This document shows, piece after piece, positions 17,747-26,158 of a DNA stretch of 64,000 bases. The stretch is from Kaistia defluvii. GTDB lineage: Bacteria > Pseudomonadota > Alphaproteobacteria > Rhizobiales > Kaistiaceae. The notes beneath the pieces are model-generated. The model saw nothing but the letters and a program-made list of their open reading frames with translations. It ran no database searches and was not told the DNA's origin. Location of the stretch: NCBI RefSeq assembly GCF_026343955.1, contig NZ_JAPKNI010000009.1, positions 1 through 64,000 of the forward strand. Direction: 5' to 3'. A program made the translations under genes and the position numbers. Position 1 is the stretch's first letter. Each line of letters starts with the position of its first letter.

Positions 17747-18628
17747 TCAGCCGCGCCAACTGCCATCCTTCCAGAGCGCGGCGATCCCCTCGCGATAGGT
17801 CGGATAGGCAAGCCGCACGCCGAGATCGGCGGCGAGGCGCTGGTTGCCGACGCGCTTGTTCTCGCCATAGAAGGACCGCGCCATCGGCGACAGATCGGCG
17901 GTCTCGAAATCGATCGCGGGCGGCACGGGCTTGCCGGCGATCGCGGCCGCGAAGGCCACCACGTCCTGCGGCGGACCCGGCTCGTCATCGGTGACGTTAA
18001 ACACGCCGGAAGCCTTCTGCGCCGCCCCGGCCGCCACCGCGGTCGCGATATCGGCCACATGGATGCGGTTGAACACCTGCCCCGGCTTGACCAGGCGCCG
18101 CGCGGTTCCCTCCGCGATCTGCACCAGCGCGTTGCGGCCGGGACCATAGATGCCGGACAGGCGGAACAGCGCCACGGGCACGTGGCGTTCCTCGGCGAGG
18201 ATCTGCCACTCCGTCTCGGCCCGCACCCGCTCGACCGAGCGGCCGGACTGCGGATTGGGCGGGGTCGCCTCGTCGACCCAGGCGCCGCCATGGTCGCCAT
18301 AGACGCCGACGGTCGAGAGATAGCCGATCCATTCGAGGTTTTCCGCGCCGATCAGCGCCTCGCGCAGCAGGGCGATCACCGGATCGCCGGCCGTGCCCGG
18401 CGCGATCGACTGCACGACATGCGTCGCCCGCCGGGTCGCCGCGATCACCGCGTCGCTGGCAGTCTCGCCGTCGAAGACCAGTGCGTCGATGCCAGCCTCG
18501 CGCAATCGCGCCGCCTTCTCTTCCGTGCGGACCGTTCCGCCGACCGAGGCGTAATCGCCCTTCACCCGCTGCGCCAGCGCCTGGCTCGAAAAGCCCAGCC
18601 CGAAGATGAAGAGGTGCTTGCCGGTCAT
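17747..18628 (-). CDS. NAD(P)-binding epimerase/SDR family protein (YeeZ-like)
   Basis: The 293-residue extended SDR-like protein has an N-terminal Rossmann motif variant (HLFIFGLGFSSQALAQRV) and a short active-site segment YLSTVGVYGDHGGAWVDE. FNRIHVADIATAV and GVFNVTDDEP follow. This is the YeeZ/NAD-dependent epimerase-like group, whose substrate is not established. Its stop directly abuts the stop of the convergent glycosyltransferase gene with no bases between. Confidence 0.82.
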   Translation of the reverse strand: MTGKHLFIFGLGFSSQALAQRVKGDYASVGGTVRTEEKAARLREAGIDALVFDGETASDAVIAATRRATHVVQSIAPGTAGDPVIALLREALIGAENLEWIGYLSTVGVYGDHGGAWVDEATPPNPQSGRSVERVRAETEWQILAEERHVPVALFRLSGIYGPGRNALVQIAEGTARRLVKPGQVFNRIHVADIATAVAAGAAQKASGVFNVTDDEPGPPQDVVAFAAAIAGKPVPPAIDFETADLSPMARSFYGENKRVGNQRLAADLGVRLAYPTYREGIAALWKDGSWRG

Positions 18629-18708
18629 GCTGTCTCCGCGGGCCTGGGAAGGAAACCCGGTCTATCGCCCATCCGGGCGGGCGTACAAGCCCCTTCGCGG
18701 CGCGGTCC

Positions 18709-19221
18709 TCAGGCGTGGCGGACGGAGGCCAGCGCCTGGGTCAGGGCGGTCGCGAAGGATTCGCGATCGTCCGGATTGAGGAAACCGCCGATCGCAAGCC
18801 GCCTGCCATGCGAGGCGAGCGCCATGCGGATGATGCCCCAATCCGGCACGCGCTCGACCTCCAGCCGGGCCCAGTAGGGATTGAAATCGAAGGCCTCGGC
18901 ACGGCCGTTCGGCGCGATCCGGCGCACCGTCAGGTGCTCCTGCGTCATCTCGACGATCTCGCAGGCGCGGGCCGAGCGATAGTTGAGGCGGAAGGCGAAC
19001 TGGATGGCAAGGATGTCGAGCCCGAAAAAGGCGGCGATCGGCCAGGCGCCCATCGACCAGAACAGCAGCGCGCTGCCAAGGCAGGTGAAGACGACGACCA
19101 TCATCAGCGCCGCGAAGCCGCGCGGGGTCAGCGATCGGTACGGCGTCAGCGTCGCCCGGAACAGCACGTTTCCGGGCGCCTGCGGCGCGGTCTGCGGCAT
19201 GTCGACATTGCGGTCGCTCAT
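18709..19221 (-). CDS. DUF2244 domain membrane protein
   Basis: The 170-residue protein has two close membrane segments (about residues 35-75: GFAALMMVVVFTCLGSALLF, then WPIAAFFGLDILAIQFAFRL). The cytoplasmic domain SARACEIVEMTQEHLTVRRI, FNPYWARLEVE, then LASHGRRLAIGGFL typifies DUF2244, with no known function. It is transcribed divergently from nth; the two start codons are only 22 bases apart, so the promoters must overlap each other or lie within the genes. Confidence 0.85.
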   Translation of the reverse strand: MSDRNVDMPQTAPQAPGNVLFRATLTPYRSLTPRGFAALMMVVVFTCLGSALLFWSMGAWPIAAFFGLDILAIQFAFRLNYRSARACEIVEMTQEHLTVRRIAPNGRAEAFDFNPYWARLEVERVPDWGIIRMALASHGRRLAIGGFLNPDDRESFATALTQALASVRHA

Positions 19222-19243
19222 GGGGTGTCAGTATAGAGGATGT

Positions 19244-19948
19244 ATGTCCGATGCACAGCCTCTCCCGCCATCCGCGCCACCGCGCCGCAAGGCCCCGCGC
19301 GCCCTGAAGCGCTTCACCAAGGCGGAGGTGGCCGAGGTGTTCGCACGCTTCGAGGCGCGCGACCCGGAGCCGAAGGGCGAGCTCGAAAGCGTCAACACCT
19401 TCACGCTGCTGGTCGCCGTCGTGCTGTCGGCGCAGGCGACCGACGCCGGCGTCAACAAGGCGACCCGGGCGCTGTTCGCCATCGCCGACACGCCGGCCAA
19501 GATGCTGGCGCTCGGCGAGGACAGCGTGCGGGACTACATCAAGACGATCGGCCTCTACCGCACCAAGGCTAGGAATGTCATGGGTCTCTGCCGGCAATTG
19601 GTGGAACTGCATGGCGGCGAGGTTCCCGATGACCGCGCCGCGCTCGAAGCGCTGCCCGGCGTGGGCCGCAAGACGGCGAATGTCGTGCTCAACATCGCCT
19701 TTGGCCATCCGACCATCGCCGTCGACACGCATATCTTCCGGATCGGCAACCGCACGGGCCTCGCCCCCGGCAAGACGGTCGAGGCGGTGGAAAAGGAGCT
19801 GAACCGGATCATCCCGGCGCGATACATGCTGCACGCGCATCACTGGCTGATCCTGCACGGCCGCTACGTCTGCAAGGCGCGCAAGCCCGACTGCCCGGTC
19901 TGCCTCATCAACGACCTCTGCCGCTACCCGGACAAGACGCTGGCATAG
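19244..19948 (+). CDS. nth: Endonuclease III (DNA glycosylase/AP lyase)
   Basis: The 234-residue enzyme excises oxidised pyrimidines and nicks the resulting abasic site. The helix-hairpin-helix LPGVGRKTANVVL holds the catalytic Lys143, and Asp161 lies in AVDTHIFR. The 4Fe-4S cluster ligands are C210, C217, C220 and C226 (C-X6-C-X2-C-X5-C). The ATG at 19244 has GAGG six bases upstream; the open frame extends back to 18983 but that part is antisense to DUF2244. A lysine/arginine-rich N-terminal tail of about 20 residues precedes the core. Confidence 0.95.
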   Translation: MSDAQPLPPSAPPRRKAPRALKRFTKAEVAEVFARFEARDPEPKGELESVNTFTLLVAVVLSAQATDAGVNKATRALFAIADTPAKMLALGEDSVRDYIKTIGLYRTKARNVMGLCRQLVELHGGEVPDDRAALEALPGVGRKTANVVLNIAFGHPTIAVDTHIFRIGNRTGLAPGKTVEAVEKELNRIIPARYMLHAHHWLILHGRYVCKARKPDCPVCLINDLCRYPDKTLA

Positions 19949-20018
19949 CCGGGCTTTTCGCGCGCCCTGACCAACCCGGGCCGGCCGTCATCCTCGCGAC
20001 AGCGAGCGCTCCGATCTC

Positions 20019-20141
20019 CAACATCCTGAGGCGCTTTGCGTAGCGAAGCCTCGAAGGACGCACCGCATCAGGGCAAATCTTGATAACGGCGCGCTCTGCG
20101 TGCTTCGAGACGGCCCTCCGGGCCTCCTCAGCATGTTGAGG
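20019..20141. repeat. Imperfect inverted repeat, REP-like palindromic element
   Basis: In the 234-base gap after nth two arms lie in opposite orientation, 20019-20063 and 20097-20141. Each has CAACAT-C/G-CTGAGG at the outer end and CTCGAAG-G/C-ACGCA at the inner end. The middle of each arm is itself a small palindrome (GCTTTGCGTAGCGAAGC, GGCCCGGAGGGCC). Elements of this composition are dispersed in many Hyphomicrobiales genomes, usually between genes. No gene is seen here. It could act as a bidirectional transcription stop, though no T-run is present. Confidence 0.65.
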
Positions 20142-20182
20142 AGGGTGTTATGCGAAGGTCTACCTTGGGAGGCGAAAAAGCC

Positions 20183-20635
20183 TCAGATCCCGATGCCACG
20201 CGCCATCATCGACGCGAAGATCACCACCAGCACCAGCATCGCCGTCTCGGCATGCACCAGCCGGCGCACGCCGGCGATCTCGGCCGCCGAGGGTGCGAAG
20301 CCCGGCTCGGCCCTGGCCCGCTTGCGCCAGGCGAGGATGCGGCGCGTCGGCTGGATCGAGATCACGCCCAGCGCCGCGAAGGCGAGAATCTTCGCCCAGA
20401 ACACGGGATTGCCGATATAGAATTCGGCGCCCTTCAGGCCGAGGAACACCCGGCCGAAACCCGCCAGGATCAGCAGCGCCGCCGCCCCGCCATAGATCGC
20501 ATCGACCCAGCCGAGCTTCTCCAGCGCCGCGCCGGCCAGCCCCGGCTTCAGCAGCATCAGTTCCATCGTCAGCACGGTGACGATGGCGAAGACGAGCAGG
20601 AAATGGGCGATAGCGAGCAGCAGATCGACGAGCAT
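20183..20635 (-). CDS. DUF2214 family integral membrane protein
   Basis: The 150-residue protein has four predicted membrane helices (LLLAIAHFLLVFAIVTVLTM; AIYGGAAALLILAGFGRVFL; FWAKILAFAALGVISI; AETAMLVLVVIFASMMARGI). AHF near the N-terminus and GFGRVFLGLKGAEFYIGNPVFWAK match DUF2214, related to the CopD-like membrane domain. Function unknown. GGGGGA precedes the ATG at 20635. Confidence 0.85.
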   Translation of the reverse strand: MLVDLLLAIAHFLLVFAIVTVLTMELMLLKPGLAGAALEKLGWVDAIYGGAAALLILAGFGRVFLGLKGAEFYIGNPVFWAKILAFAALGVISIQPTRRILAWRKRARAEPGFAPSAAEIAGVRRLVHAETAMLVLVVIFASMMARGIGI

Positions 20636-20674
20636 GAGAATGTCCCCCGTGGCGCGGAACCCCGAACCGGCCGC

Positions 20675-21361
20675 CTATCCTGTCGAGATTTCGGCCGGGC
20701 GGGAACCCGTCACGCGCTTGTGCACATGCGTCATGAAGGCGGTGGCGAAGAGCGGCGTCAGCAGGTTGAGGATCGGGATCGCCAGGAAGGCGGCGATGAC
20801 GAATCCGGCGAACAGCACCGTCACCGCATTGTCGCGCCGAAGCTGCCTTGCTTCCGCGACGGGACGAAAGCGCGACGCGGCGGATTCAAAGAATTCGCGC
20901 CCGAGCAGATAGCCATTGCCGAGGAAGAAGGCGACGAGGTTGACGCCCGGGATCAGCAGCAGGAACAGGCAGACGATGTTGACCAGGATCACCGTCGCGG
21001 TGAAGCCGAGCGTCGAGACGACGCTGTCGATGAAGGAAAGCCCCCGTCCCGGCGGATCCTGCGGATAATGCGTGGTCTCGACCACCGCCGCGATATCGTC
21101 GGAAAACAGGCCCGCCATCAGCGCCGAGACCGGCGCGATCAGGAAGCCGAGGCCGATGACCAGCCCGAAGCCGGTAACGATGGCGACCGAGGTGTTGATC
21201 CAGGGCTGGCTCGGCCAATCGGCGAAATGCACCACCAGCGCCTGCAGGCCGAACCAGACGCCGATCAGCAGCACCAGGGTGAGCCCGAGCGTCTTCCACA
21301 GCACGGCGCGGAAGGGCGGCGTCCAGATATCGCTGAGAGCCAGCCAGGCAGCCGAAAGCAT
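20675..21361 (-). CDS. EI24/CysZ-like membrane protein
   Basis: The 228-residue multi-pass protein belongs to the EI24 (CysZ/etoposide-induced 2.4) family. The conserved block GRGLSFIDSVVSTLGFTATV, followed by LIPGVNLVAFFLGNGYLLGREFFE, is characteristic, and four or more hydrophobic helices are visible. In enterobacteria CysZ imports sulfate; here there is no sulfate context, so the substrate is open. The ATG at 21361 is chosen for its GGGGGAGG ribosome site and MLSAAWLALSDI start; the frame runs to 21418. The gap to the DUF2214 gene is 39 bases, possibly one operon. Confidence 0.85.
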   Translation of the reverse strand: MLSAAWLALSDIWTPPFRAVLWKTLGLTLVLLIGVWFGLQALVVHFADWPSQPWINTSVAIVTGFGLVIGLGFLIAPVSALMAGLFSDDIAAVVETTHYPQDPPGRGLSFIDSVVSTLGFTATVILVNIVCLFLLLIPGVNLVAFFLGNGYLLGREFFESAASRFRPVAEARQLRRDNAVTVLFAGFVIAAFLAIPILNLLTPLFATAFMTHVHKRVTGSRPAEISTG

Positions 21362-21436
21362 GTTTGGAACCTCCCCCGATCGACGCACGCAGATAGGATG
21401 CGGCCTCGCCCCGCGCAAGGCAACGCGCGCGGGCGC

Positions 21437-22480
21437 TTACGGGCGCGGCGAGATCCCGACTTCGCGCAGGAGATCGAGCGTCGCCGCGACGACCGGGGCG
21501 ACGGGAATGTCCGTCATGGCGGAACCGCCAAAATCCTGCGCGCGCACGATGCGCGAGGCCGGCGTATTGGGTGCCCAGCGCTCCGGCTTGGTCGGACCGA
21601 ACAGGCTGACCACCGGCACGCCGGCGGCGCCGAACAGATGACCGAGGCCGCAATCATTGGCCACCAGCAGTTTGATCGAGGGCGCCAGCGCCAGCGGCGC
21701 GTCGAGCTTTCCACGCGGGGCTTCGATCGCCATCGCCGTCATGTCGACGACGTCGACATCCGGCGCCGTCTCGGCCAGCACCGGCAGCGCCGCGCGCTCG
21801 TCCGGCCCGGCGAGCAAAACGGGCCGGTAGCCAGCGGTCCGCAGTTCCCGCGCCAGCGCAACAAAACGTTCGAGCTGCCAGTTCTTCCAGGCCTTGTTGC
21901 TGCCAAAGGCAAAGCCGATCCAGGGCTCCGGGGGCGGCAGAATGGTTGCCGCCAGCGCTTCGGCGCCGGCGCTCGCGGCGATCCGGCCCGTGGCATCGAC
22001 GGTATCGAACGCCTGATGCGCCAGGTTGAGCGCGCGTTCCCCGATATGGGCCGGCCGCCGCCGATCCCACCAGGGCGCGCCGACGCGGCGGTTCAGCCCG
22101 GGCAGGCAGACGTAATATTCGTCCGCCGTCAGCGCCAGCCGCGCCGCCAGCACACTGGCCACGCGGGTGCGCGTATCGAAGATGGCGCTGAAGGCCGGCA
22201 ATTGCTTCAGCGTGCGAAACCCCTGCAGCAGCGGTTCCGTGAAATGCAGCTGCGACATCACCCGGGCGATCTCGCCCTCGACATAGGGCAGGACGGCCGC
22301 CTCCATGGCGGTGTCATGCGCCGAGATCCACCAGATGGCGCGATCCGGCCGGGCATGGCGGATCGCCCTGAGCAGCGGCAGCTTGAGGATGACGTCGCCC
22401 AGCCCCTCGCGCTCGACGATCACCGCGATCGGACGGTTCGCGGCGGAGTCTCCGGTGGTCTGGCTCATCATCCTGCCCAT
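21437..22480 (-). CDS. Glycosyltransferase family 9 (heptosyltransferase-like)
   Basis: The 347-residue GT-B enzyme of the ADP-heptose:LPS heptosyltransferase family has an N-terminal GLGDVILKLPLLRAIRHARP. The C-terminal donor site reads FAFGSNKAWKNWQLERFVALA, then LLVANDCGLGHLFGAAGVPVVSLFGPTKPERWAP. Family members extend LPS core or related glycans. The start is uncertain between ATGs at 22480, 22471 and 22468, none with an ideal ribosome site. The N-terminal motif lies about 25 residues in, so all are plausible. Confidence 0.85.
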   Translation of the reverse strand: MGRMMSQTTGDSAANRPIAVIVEREGLGDVILKLPLLRAIRHARPDRAIWWISAHDTAMEAAVLPYVEGEIARVMSQLHFTEPLLQGFRTLKQLPAFSAIFDTRTRVASVLAARLALTADEYYVCLPGLNRRVGAPWWDRRRPAHIGERALNLAHQAFDTVDATGRIAASAGAEALAATILPPPEPWIGFAFGSNKAWKNWQLERFVALARELRTAGYRPVLLAGPDERAALPVLAETAPDVDVVDMTAMAIEAPRGKLDAPLALAPSIKLLVANDCGLGHLFGAAGVPVVSLFGPTKPERWAPNTPASRIVRAQDFGGSAMTDIPVAPVVAATLDLLREVGISPRP

Positions 22481-22621
22481 TCCAATATAGTGCGTGCCGC
22501 CGCGCGCCGGTACGGCGGGAACCGTCCGCGGCGCACTCTGTGAGGTGCGTTTGTGTCGGGCTTGCGACGAGCCGCCGCGCGACACGGCCAGACGCAGCGT
22601 TTCTCCCGCGCCGCAGGGTGG

Positions 22622-22649
22622 TTGCACGGCGAACGACCGACTGTATAGT
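22622..22649 (+). promoter_or_regulatory. Candidate promoter of the adenosine kinase gene
   Basis: TTGCAC (22622-22627) and TATAGT (22644-22649) are separated by 16 bases, about 55 bases before the ATG. A sigma-70-like fit, not tested. Confidence 0.5.
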
Positions 22650-22703
22650 CCGCCTCCGTCACTCCCGCCGGCCAAGGGCCGCTTGCTCTATCAGGATTTT
22701 CTC

Positions 22704-23705
22704 ATGACGGAAGCCCGCTACGACGTTCTCGGCATCGGTAATGCGATCGTCGACATTCTGGCGCGGGCGGAAGAGGACTTCCTGGTCGAGCAGCAATTGT
22801 CCAAGGGCTCGATGCGGCTGGTCGACATGACCGAGTCGAAGCGGCTCTACGCCGCCATGGGTCCTGCGATCGAGGCATCGGGCGGCTCGGCCGGCAATAC
22901 CGTCGCCGGCGTCGCCTCGCTGGGCGGCAAGACCGCCTTTGTCGGCAAGGTCGCCGACGACGAGCTGGGCGCGATCTATGGCCACGACATGCGTTCGATC
23001 GGGGCCACCTTCGACGTGGCGCCGCTGGTCGGCGGCGCGCCGACGGCGCGCTGCATGATCTTCGTCACGCCGGATGGCGAGCGGACGATGAACACCTATC
23101 TCGGCGCCTGCCATGCGCTGACCCCGGACGACATCGACCCGGTGCTGTTCGCCGATACCAAGATCACCTATTTCGAAGGCTTCCTCTGGGATGCGCCCTC
23201 GGCGCGCGACGCCTTCTTCAAGGCGGCCGACATCGCCCATTCCGCCGGAAGGCAGGTGTCGCTGACGCTTTCCGACGCCTTCTGCGTCGACCGCTTCCGC
23301 GGCGATTTCCTGCGCCTGCTGCGCGACGGCACGATCGACATCCTGTTCGCCAACGAGGTCGAGCTGAAGTCCTTCTACGAGACGTCGAGCTTCAACACGG
23401 CGCTGAAGGCGCTGCGCCAGGATTGCCGCATCGCCACCGTGACGGTCGGCGCCGAGGGCTCCTATGTCGTGACGCCGGACGGCATCGAGCATGTGCCGGC
23501 CACGGTGGTGGAGGACGTGGTCGACACGACCGGCGCCGGCGACCTCTACGCCTCGGGCTTCCTCTACGCCGTCGCCAAGGGCCTCGACCTCCGGACGGCG
23601 GCGGCGCTCGGCTCGCTGGCGGCCGGCGAAGTGATCAACCATATGGGCCCGCGCCCGGCGACCTCGCTGATCGACCTCGCCCGCCAGTCCGGCTACGCAC
23701 TCTAG
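22704..23705 (+). CDS. Adenosine kinase, PfkB family
   Basis: The 333-residue ribokinase-fold enzyme has an N-terminal YDVLGIGNAIVDILA, the substrate-side GGSAGNTVAGVASLGGKTAFVGKV and the C-terminal PfkB signature DTTGAGDLYASGFLY with the catalytic Asp. The long form with TMNTYLGACHALTPDDID matches adenosine kinases conserved in alphaproteobacteria, which salvage adenosine to AMP. The ATG at 22704 has AGGA upstream and begins the conserved sequence; the open frame extends upstream without similarity. Confidence 0.9.
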   Translation: MTEARYDVLGIGNAIVDILARAEEDFLVEQQLSKGSMRLVDMTESKRLYAAMGPAIEASGGSAGNTVAGVASLGGKTAFVGKVADDELGAIYGHDMRSIGATFDVAPLVGGAPTARCMIFVTPDGERTMNTYLGACHALTPDDIDPVLFADTKITYFEGFLWDAPSARDAFFKAADIAHSAGRQVSLTLSDAFCVDRFRGDFLRLLRDGTIDILFANEVELKSFYETSSFNTALKALRQDCRIATVTVGAEGSYVVTPDGIEHVPATVVEDVVDTTGAGDLYASGFLYAVAKGLDLRTAAALGSLAAGEVINHMGPRPATSLIDLARQSGYAL

Positions 23706-23852
23706 TTTTCCGCAGCGGATAGGGTGCCGCGCCCCCCCGAACCGTAGCGGCGCAGGGCGGTGGTGCTTGGGGCCGTTCGGAGTGGGGTGAGGTAGGCGGC
23801 TCAGAGTTTTCCCCAGCCCCGAATTATCCCGAACGATCGCATCGTCTCGTGA

Positions 23853-23881
23853 TTGACAAGCCCCCGGCCTCCCCGTATTCA
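23853..23881 (+). promoter_or_regulatory. tRNA-Leu promoter
   Basis: TTGACA (23853-23858) and TATTCA (23876-23881) are separated by 17 bases, ending ten bases before the tRNA. A consensus -35 at the right distance from a stable RNA gene makes this a strong call. Confidence 0.75.
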
Positions 23882-23890
23882 TCCCCCCGC

Positions 23891-23975
23891 GCCCAGATGG
23901 CGGAATTGGTAGACGCGCACGGTTCAGGTCCGTGTGACGAAAGTCGTGGAGGTTCGAGTCCTCTTCTGGGCACCA
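23891..23975 (+). tRNA. tRNA-Leu (anticodon CAG)
   Basis: The 85-base class II tRNA has a 7-bp acceptor stem GCCCAGA/TCTGGGC, discriminator A and an encoded CCA (23973-23975). The anticodon stem-loop CACGG-TTCAGGT-CCGTG places CAG at 23925-23927. The long variable arm and TTCGAGTCC T-loop are present. It reads CUG leucine codons, which are abundant in this GC-rich genome. Confidence 0.97.
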
Positions 23976-23982
23976 ATTTCAC

Positions 23983-24027
23983 GCAAAAAGCCCCGTATTC
24001 CGAACAGGATGCGGGGCTTTTGCTTTT
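23983..24027 (+). terminator. Rho-independent terminator of tRNA-Leu
   Basis: GCAAAAAGCCCCG (23983-23995) pairs with CGGGGCTTTTGC, followed by TTTTT. The remaining bases to 24269 hold no recognisable gene. Confidence 0.85.
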
Positions 24028-24269
24028 TGGGATCCTCGCGGCTGCCCACCTAGTCGCTGGCGCCGTTGAGCCATGGCCGCCAAGCAGCGCCGCATTTCGA
24101 ACCGCTGCGGATAAGCCGTTAGACGAGCTTAGAACGGACTCCCCCAGCACCGCCGAGATGCAGGAGGTTGCATCCACGCCGAGCCCCCTCTCTGACCCAG
24201 CATTGCGAGCGCGAGCGCGAGCAGGGCCGTCAGGGCCCCAGTTCAGCAACCAGGAAGCCCGGCCGCCGC

Positions 24270-25205
24270 TCAATGCGCATCTTGCGCCAGCGCATCAAGG
24301 AGATTGGCGACGGCGCGCACGGTCGAGCGCTCGACCGAGGCGTCGGTGAAGCCGCCGATATGGCTGGTCAGCACCACCTTCGGATGATCGAGCAGCGGCG
24401 AGGGAGCCGGCGGCTCGGTCTCGAACACGTCGGTCGCGTAGCAGGCCACTTGTCCGGAATCGAACGCCCGGAGCAGCGCCTCGGCATCGACCAGACCGGC
24501 GCGCGCCGTGTTGACCAGCACCGTCGCCGGCTTCATCGCGGCGATCCGCTCGGCCGTGAGCAGCGGCCGGCCGTCCTCAGGCAGCGGCGCGTGCAGGCTA
24601 ACTGCGTCGACGCCGGTCATCGCCCCGTCGAGATCGACGCGGGAAAAATTCGAATGGACGATGCGGTCGGCATTGGCGAAGGGATCGTATCCGCGCACCT
24701 TGGCGCCGAGGTCGAGGCAAAGCTGTGCCATCGTCGCGCCGATCGCGCCGAGGCCGACAATGCCGATGGTCGCATCGCACATCTCGCGGCCGATCTGGCG
24801 CGGCCATTCACCCTTGCGCATGCCTTCATGCGTCCAGACGATCTGGCGCAGCCCCGCCAGCGTCAAGGCGAGCGCCAGCTCGGCGACGCCGCGCGCATTG
24901 GTGCCCTCGGCCCGGCGCAGCTCGATGCCGCGATCCTCGATCGCGCGCAGCGGTAGATTGTCGACGCCGGTGCCATTGCGGCTAATGACCCGCAACCGGT
25001 CGGCGGCCTGCAGCACGCGCTCGCTCACCGGCTCGACGCCGGCAAGCCAGCCGACGCAGCCGGGCAGTGCCGCCATCAGCGTCGCCTCGTCGGGGGTGGC
25101 ACCCGGCGCCGGCATGGCCAGGCTGTAGCCGGCCGCCTCGAGCCTGGCGAGCGCCGGATGGCCGCCCTTCGACAGCGAGCGCGGCGTGATCAGGATCCGG
25201 TTCAT
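24270..25205 (-). CDS. D-2-hydroxyacid dehydrogenase (NAD-dependent)
   Basis: The 311-residue protein of the D-isomer 2-hydroxyacid dehydrogenase family (phosphoglycerate-dehydrogenase-like) has the nucleotide-binding motif GLGAIG at 151-156 and NGTGVDNLP. Catalytic elements are Arg in VNTARAGLVD, Glu in DVFETEPP and His in LTSHIGGFT. It is the last gene of a four-gene leftward operon, two bases behind the shikimate-dehydrogenase-like gene. It probably oxidises a sugar-acid intermediate of the pathway encoded here. ATG start at 25205. Confidence 0.88.
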   Translation of the reverse strand: MNRILITPRSLSKGGHPALARLEAAGYSLAMPAPGATPDEATLMAALPGCVGWLAGVEPVSERVLQAADRLRVISRNGTGVDNLPLRAIEDRGIELRRAEGTNARGVAELALALTLAGLRQIVWTHEGMRKGEWPRQIGREMCDATIGIVGLGAIGATMAQLCLDLGAKVRGYDPFANADRIVHSNFSRVDLDGAMTGVDAVSLHAPLPEDGRPLLTAERIAAMKPATVLVNTARAGLVDAEALLRAFDSGQVACYATDVFETEPPAPSPLLDHPKVVLTSHIGGFTDASVERSTVRAVANLLDALAQDAH

Positions 25206-25207
25206 CG

Positions 25208-26158
25208 TCAGCGCCCCGTCGCCCGCGCGGCGATGGCGGCTATGGCGTCGAACTCGGGACCGGAGACCGGGATCTCGATGTCGAACACTTCGGCGATCAC
25301 CTGGGTCCAGCCATGGATGAAATAGGTCCATCCATCCTCGACCTGCAGCTGCCGCTCCTTCTCCTGCGCGTGCGCCTGGTCGAGGAAGACGAGATCGCCG
25401 CGATAGTTGAGCTCCCAGACCACGGCCCCCTCGGGAAACACGCCGTTGTCGGTGAGCGGCGAGCCAGGCGCGTCCTTGCCGAGGCCGGTGGCGTTGACGA
25501 CGAGGCTGCCCGGCTTCAGGCCGGCCAGGATCGCGTCATTGTCCTCCGGCCGGGGCGCCAGCCGATATTCGACCGGGATGTCGGTACCGATGGCACGATG
25601 GATCGCCTCGATATGGTCGAGGCGCGCCTGCGAGCGGTTCGAGACGACGATGCGCGAGGGACGGTCGGCGCCGCGCGAGGGCTGCATCAAGTGCCAGGTC
25701 AGCGCAATGGTCGAGCCGCCGGCCCCCATCGAGAACAACTCTGCGCCGGTATCGGCGAAATGGTTCGGCAAGAGGAAACCGTCGATCGAGAGGCCCGACG
25801 AGATCGGGTCCTTGGCATGGCAGATCAGCCGGCCGCCGCGCTTCGAGAGGCAGCTCGTCTCCTCCATCAGCAGCGCATGCGGGTCGATCTCGTCGAACAT
25901 GTCACGGCAGGCGGCGAAGAGATCGAGCTTGTGCGTGGTCACCAGCGCGCCGAGCGAGAGCGGATCGTCCCTCAGGAAGGCGACCGCCTCGCGATAACGC
26001 TCCGGCTCGTCATGCGGCACGAAGTCGATGCCCTGGATCGCGACGTCGCCGAGGCCGAGATGGCGCGCCCATTCCGGAAACACCTTCATGATCGAGGATT
26101 TCGCGGTGGTGACGCCGATGAAATAGAAGGTCGGTCGCGTCGCGGGCTGGTAGCTCAT
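25208..26158 (-). CDS. Shikimate dehydrogenase-family protein, divergent (substrate unknown)
   Basis: The 316-residue protein has an AroE-like two-domain layout. Catalytic Lys77 in LVTTHK and Asp117 in CHAKDPISSG correspond to the Lys-Asp pair of shikimate dehydrogenase. A nucleotide-binding loop (SMGAGGSTIALTWHL) and NRSQARLDHI follow. The usual shikimate-carboxylate SxSP site is replaced (GVTTAKSSIMKVFPEW), so shikimate is an unlikely substrate. The gene sits in a sugar catabolic operon, not with aro genes. The ATG overlaps the aldolase stop by four bases (ATGA). I infer a polyol or sugar-acid dehydrogenase. Confidence 0.75.
   Translation of the reverse strand: MSYQPATRPTFYFIGVTTAKSSIMKVFPEWARHLGLGDVAIQGIDFVPHDEPERYREAVAFLRDDPLSLGALVTTHKLDLFAACRDMFDEIDPHALLMEETSCLSKRGGRLICHAKDPISSGLSIDGFLLPNHFADTGAELFSMGAGGSTIALTWHLMQPSRGADRPSRIVVSNRSQARLDHIEAIHRAIGTDIPVEYRLAPRPEDNDAILAGLKPGSLVVNATGLGKDAPGSPLTDNGVFPEGAVVWELNYRGDLVFLDQAHAQEKERQLQVEDGWTYFIHGWTQVIAEVFDIEIPVSGPEFDAIAAIAARATGR

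Noticed and set aside
20150-22543. 797-codon plus-strand frame across the DUF2214, EI24 and GT9 genes
   Set aside because: Spans three recognised minus-strand genes and is Arg/Gln/His-rich, a typical shadow.
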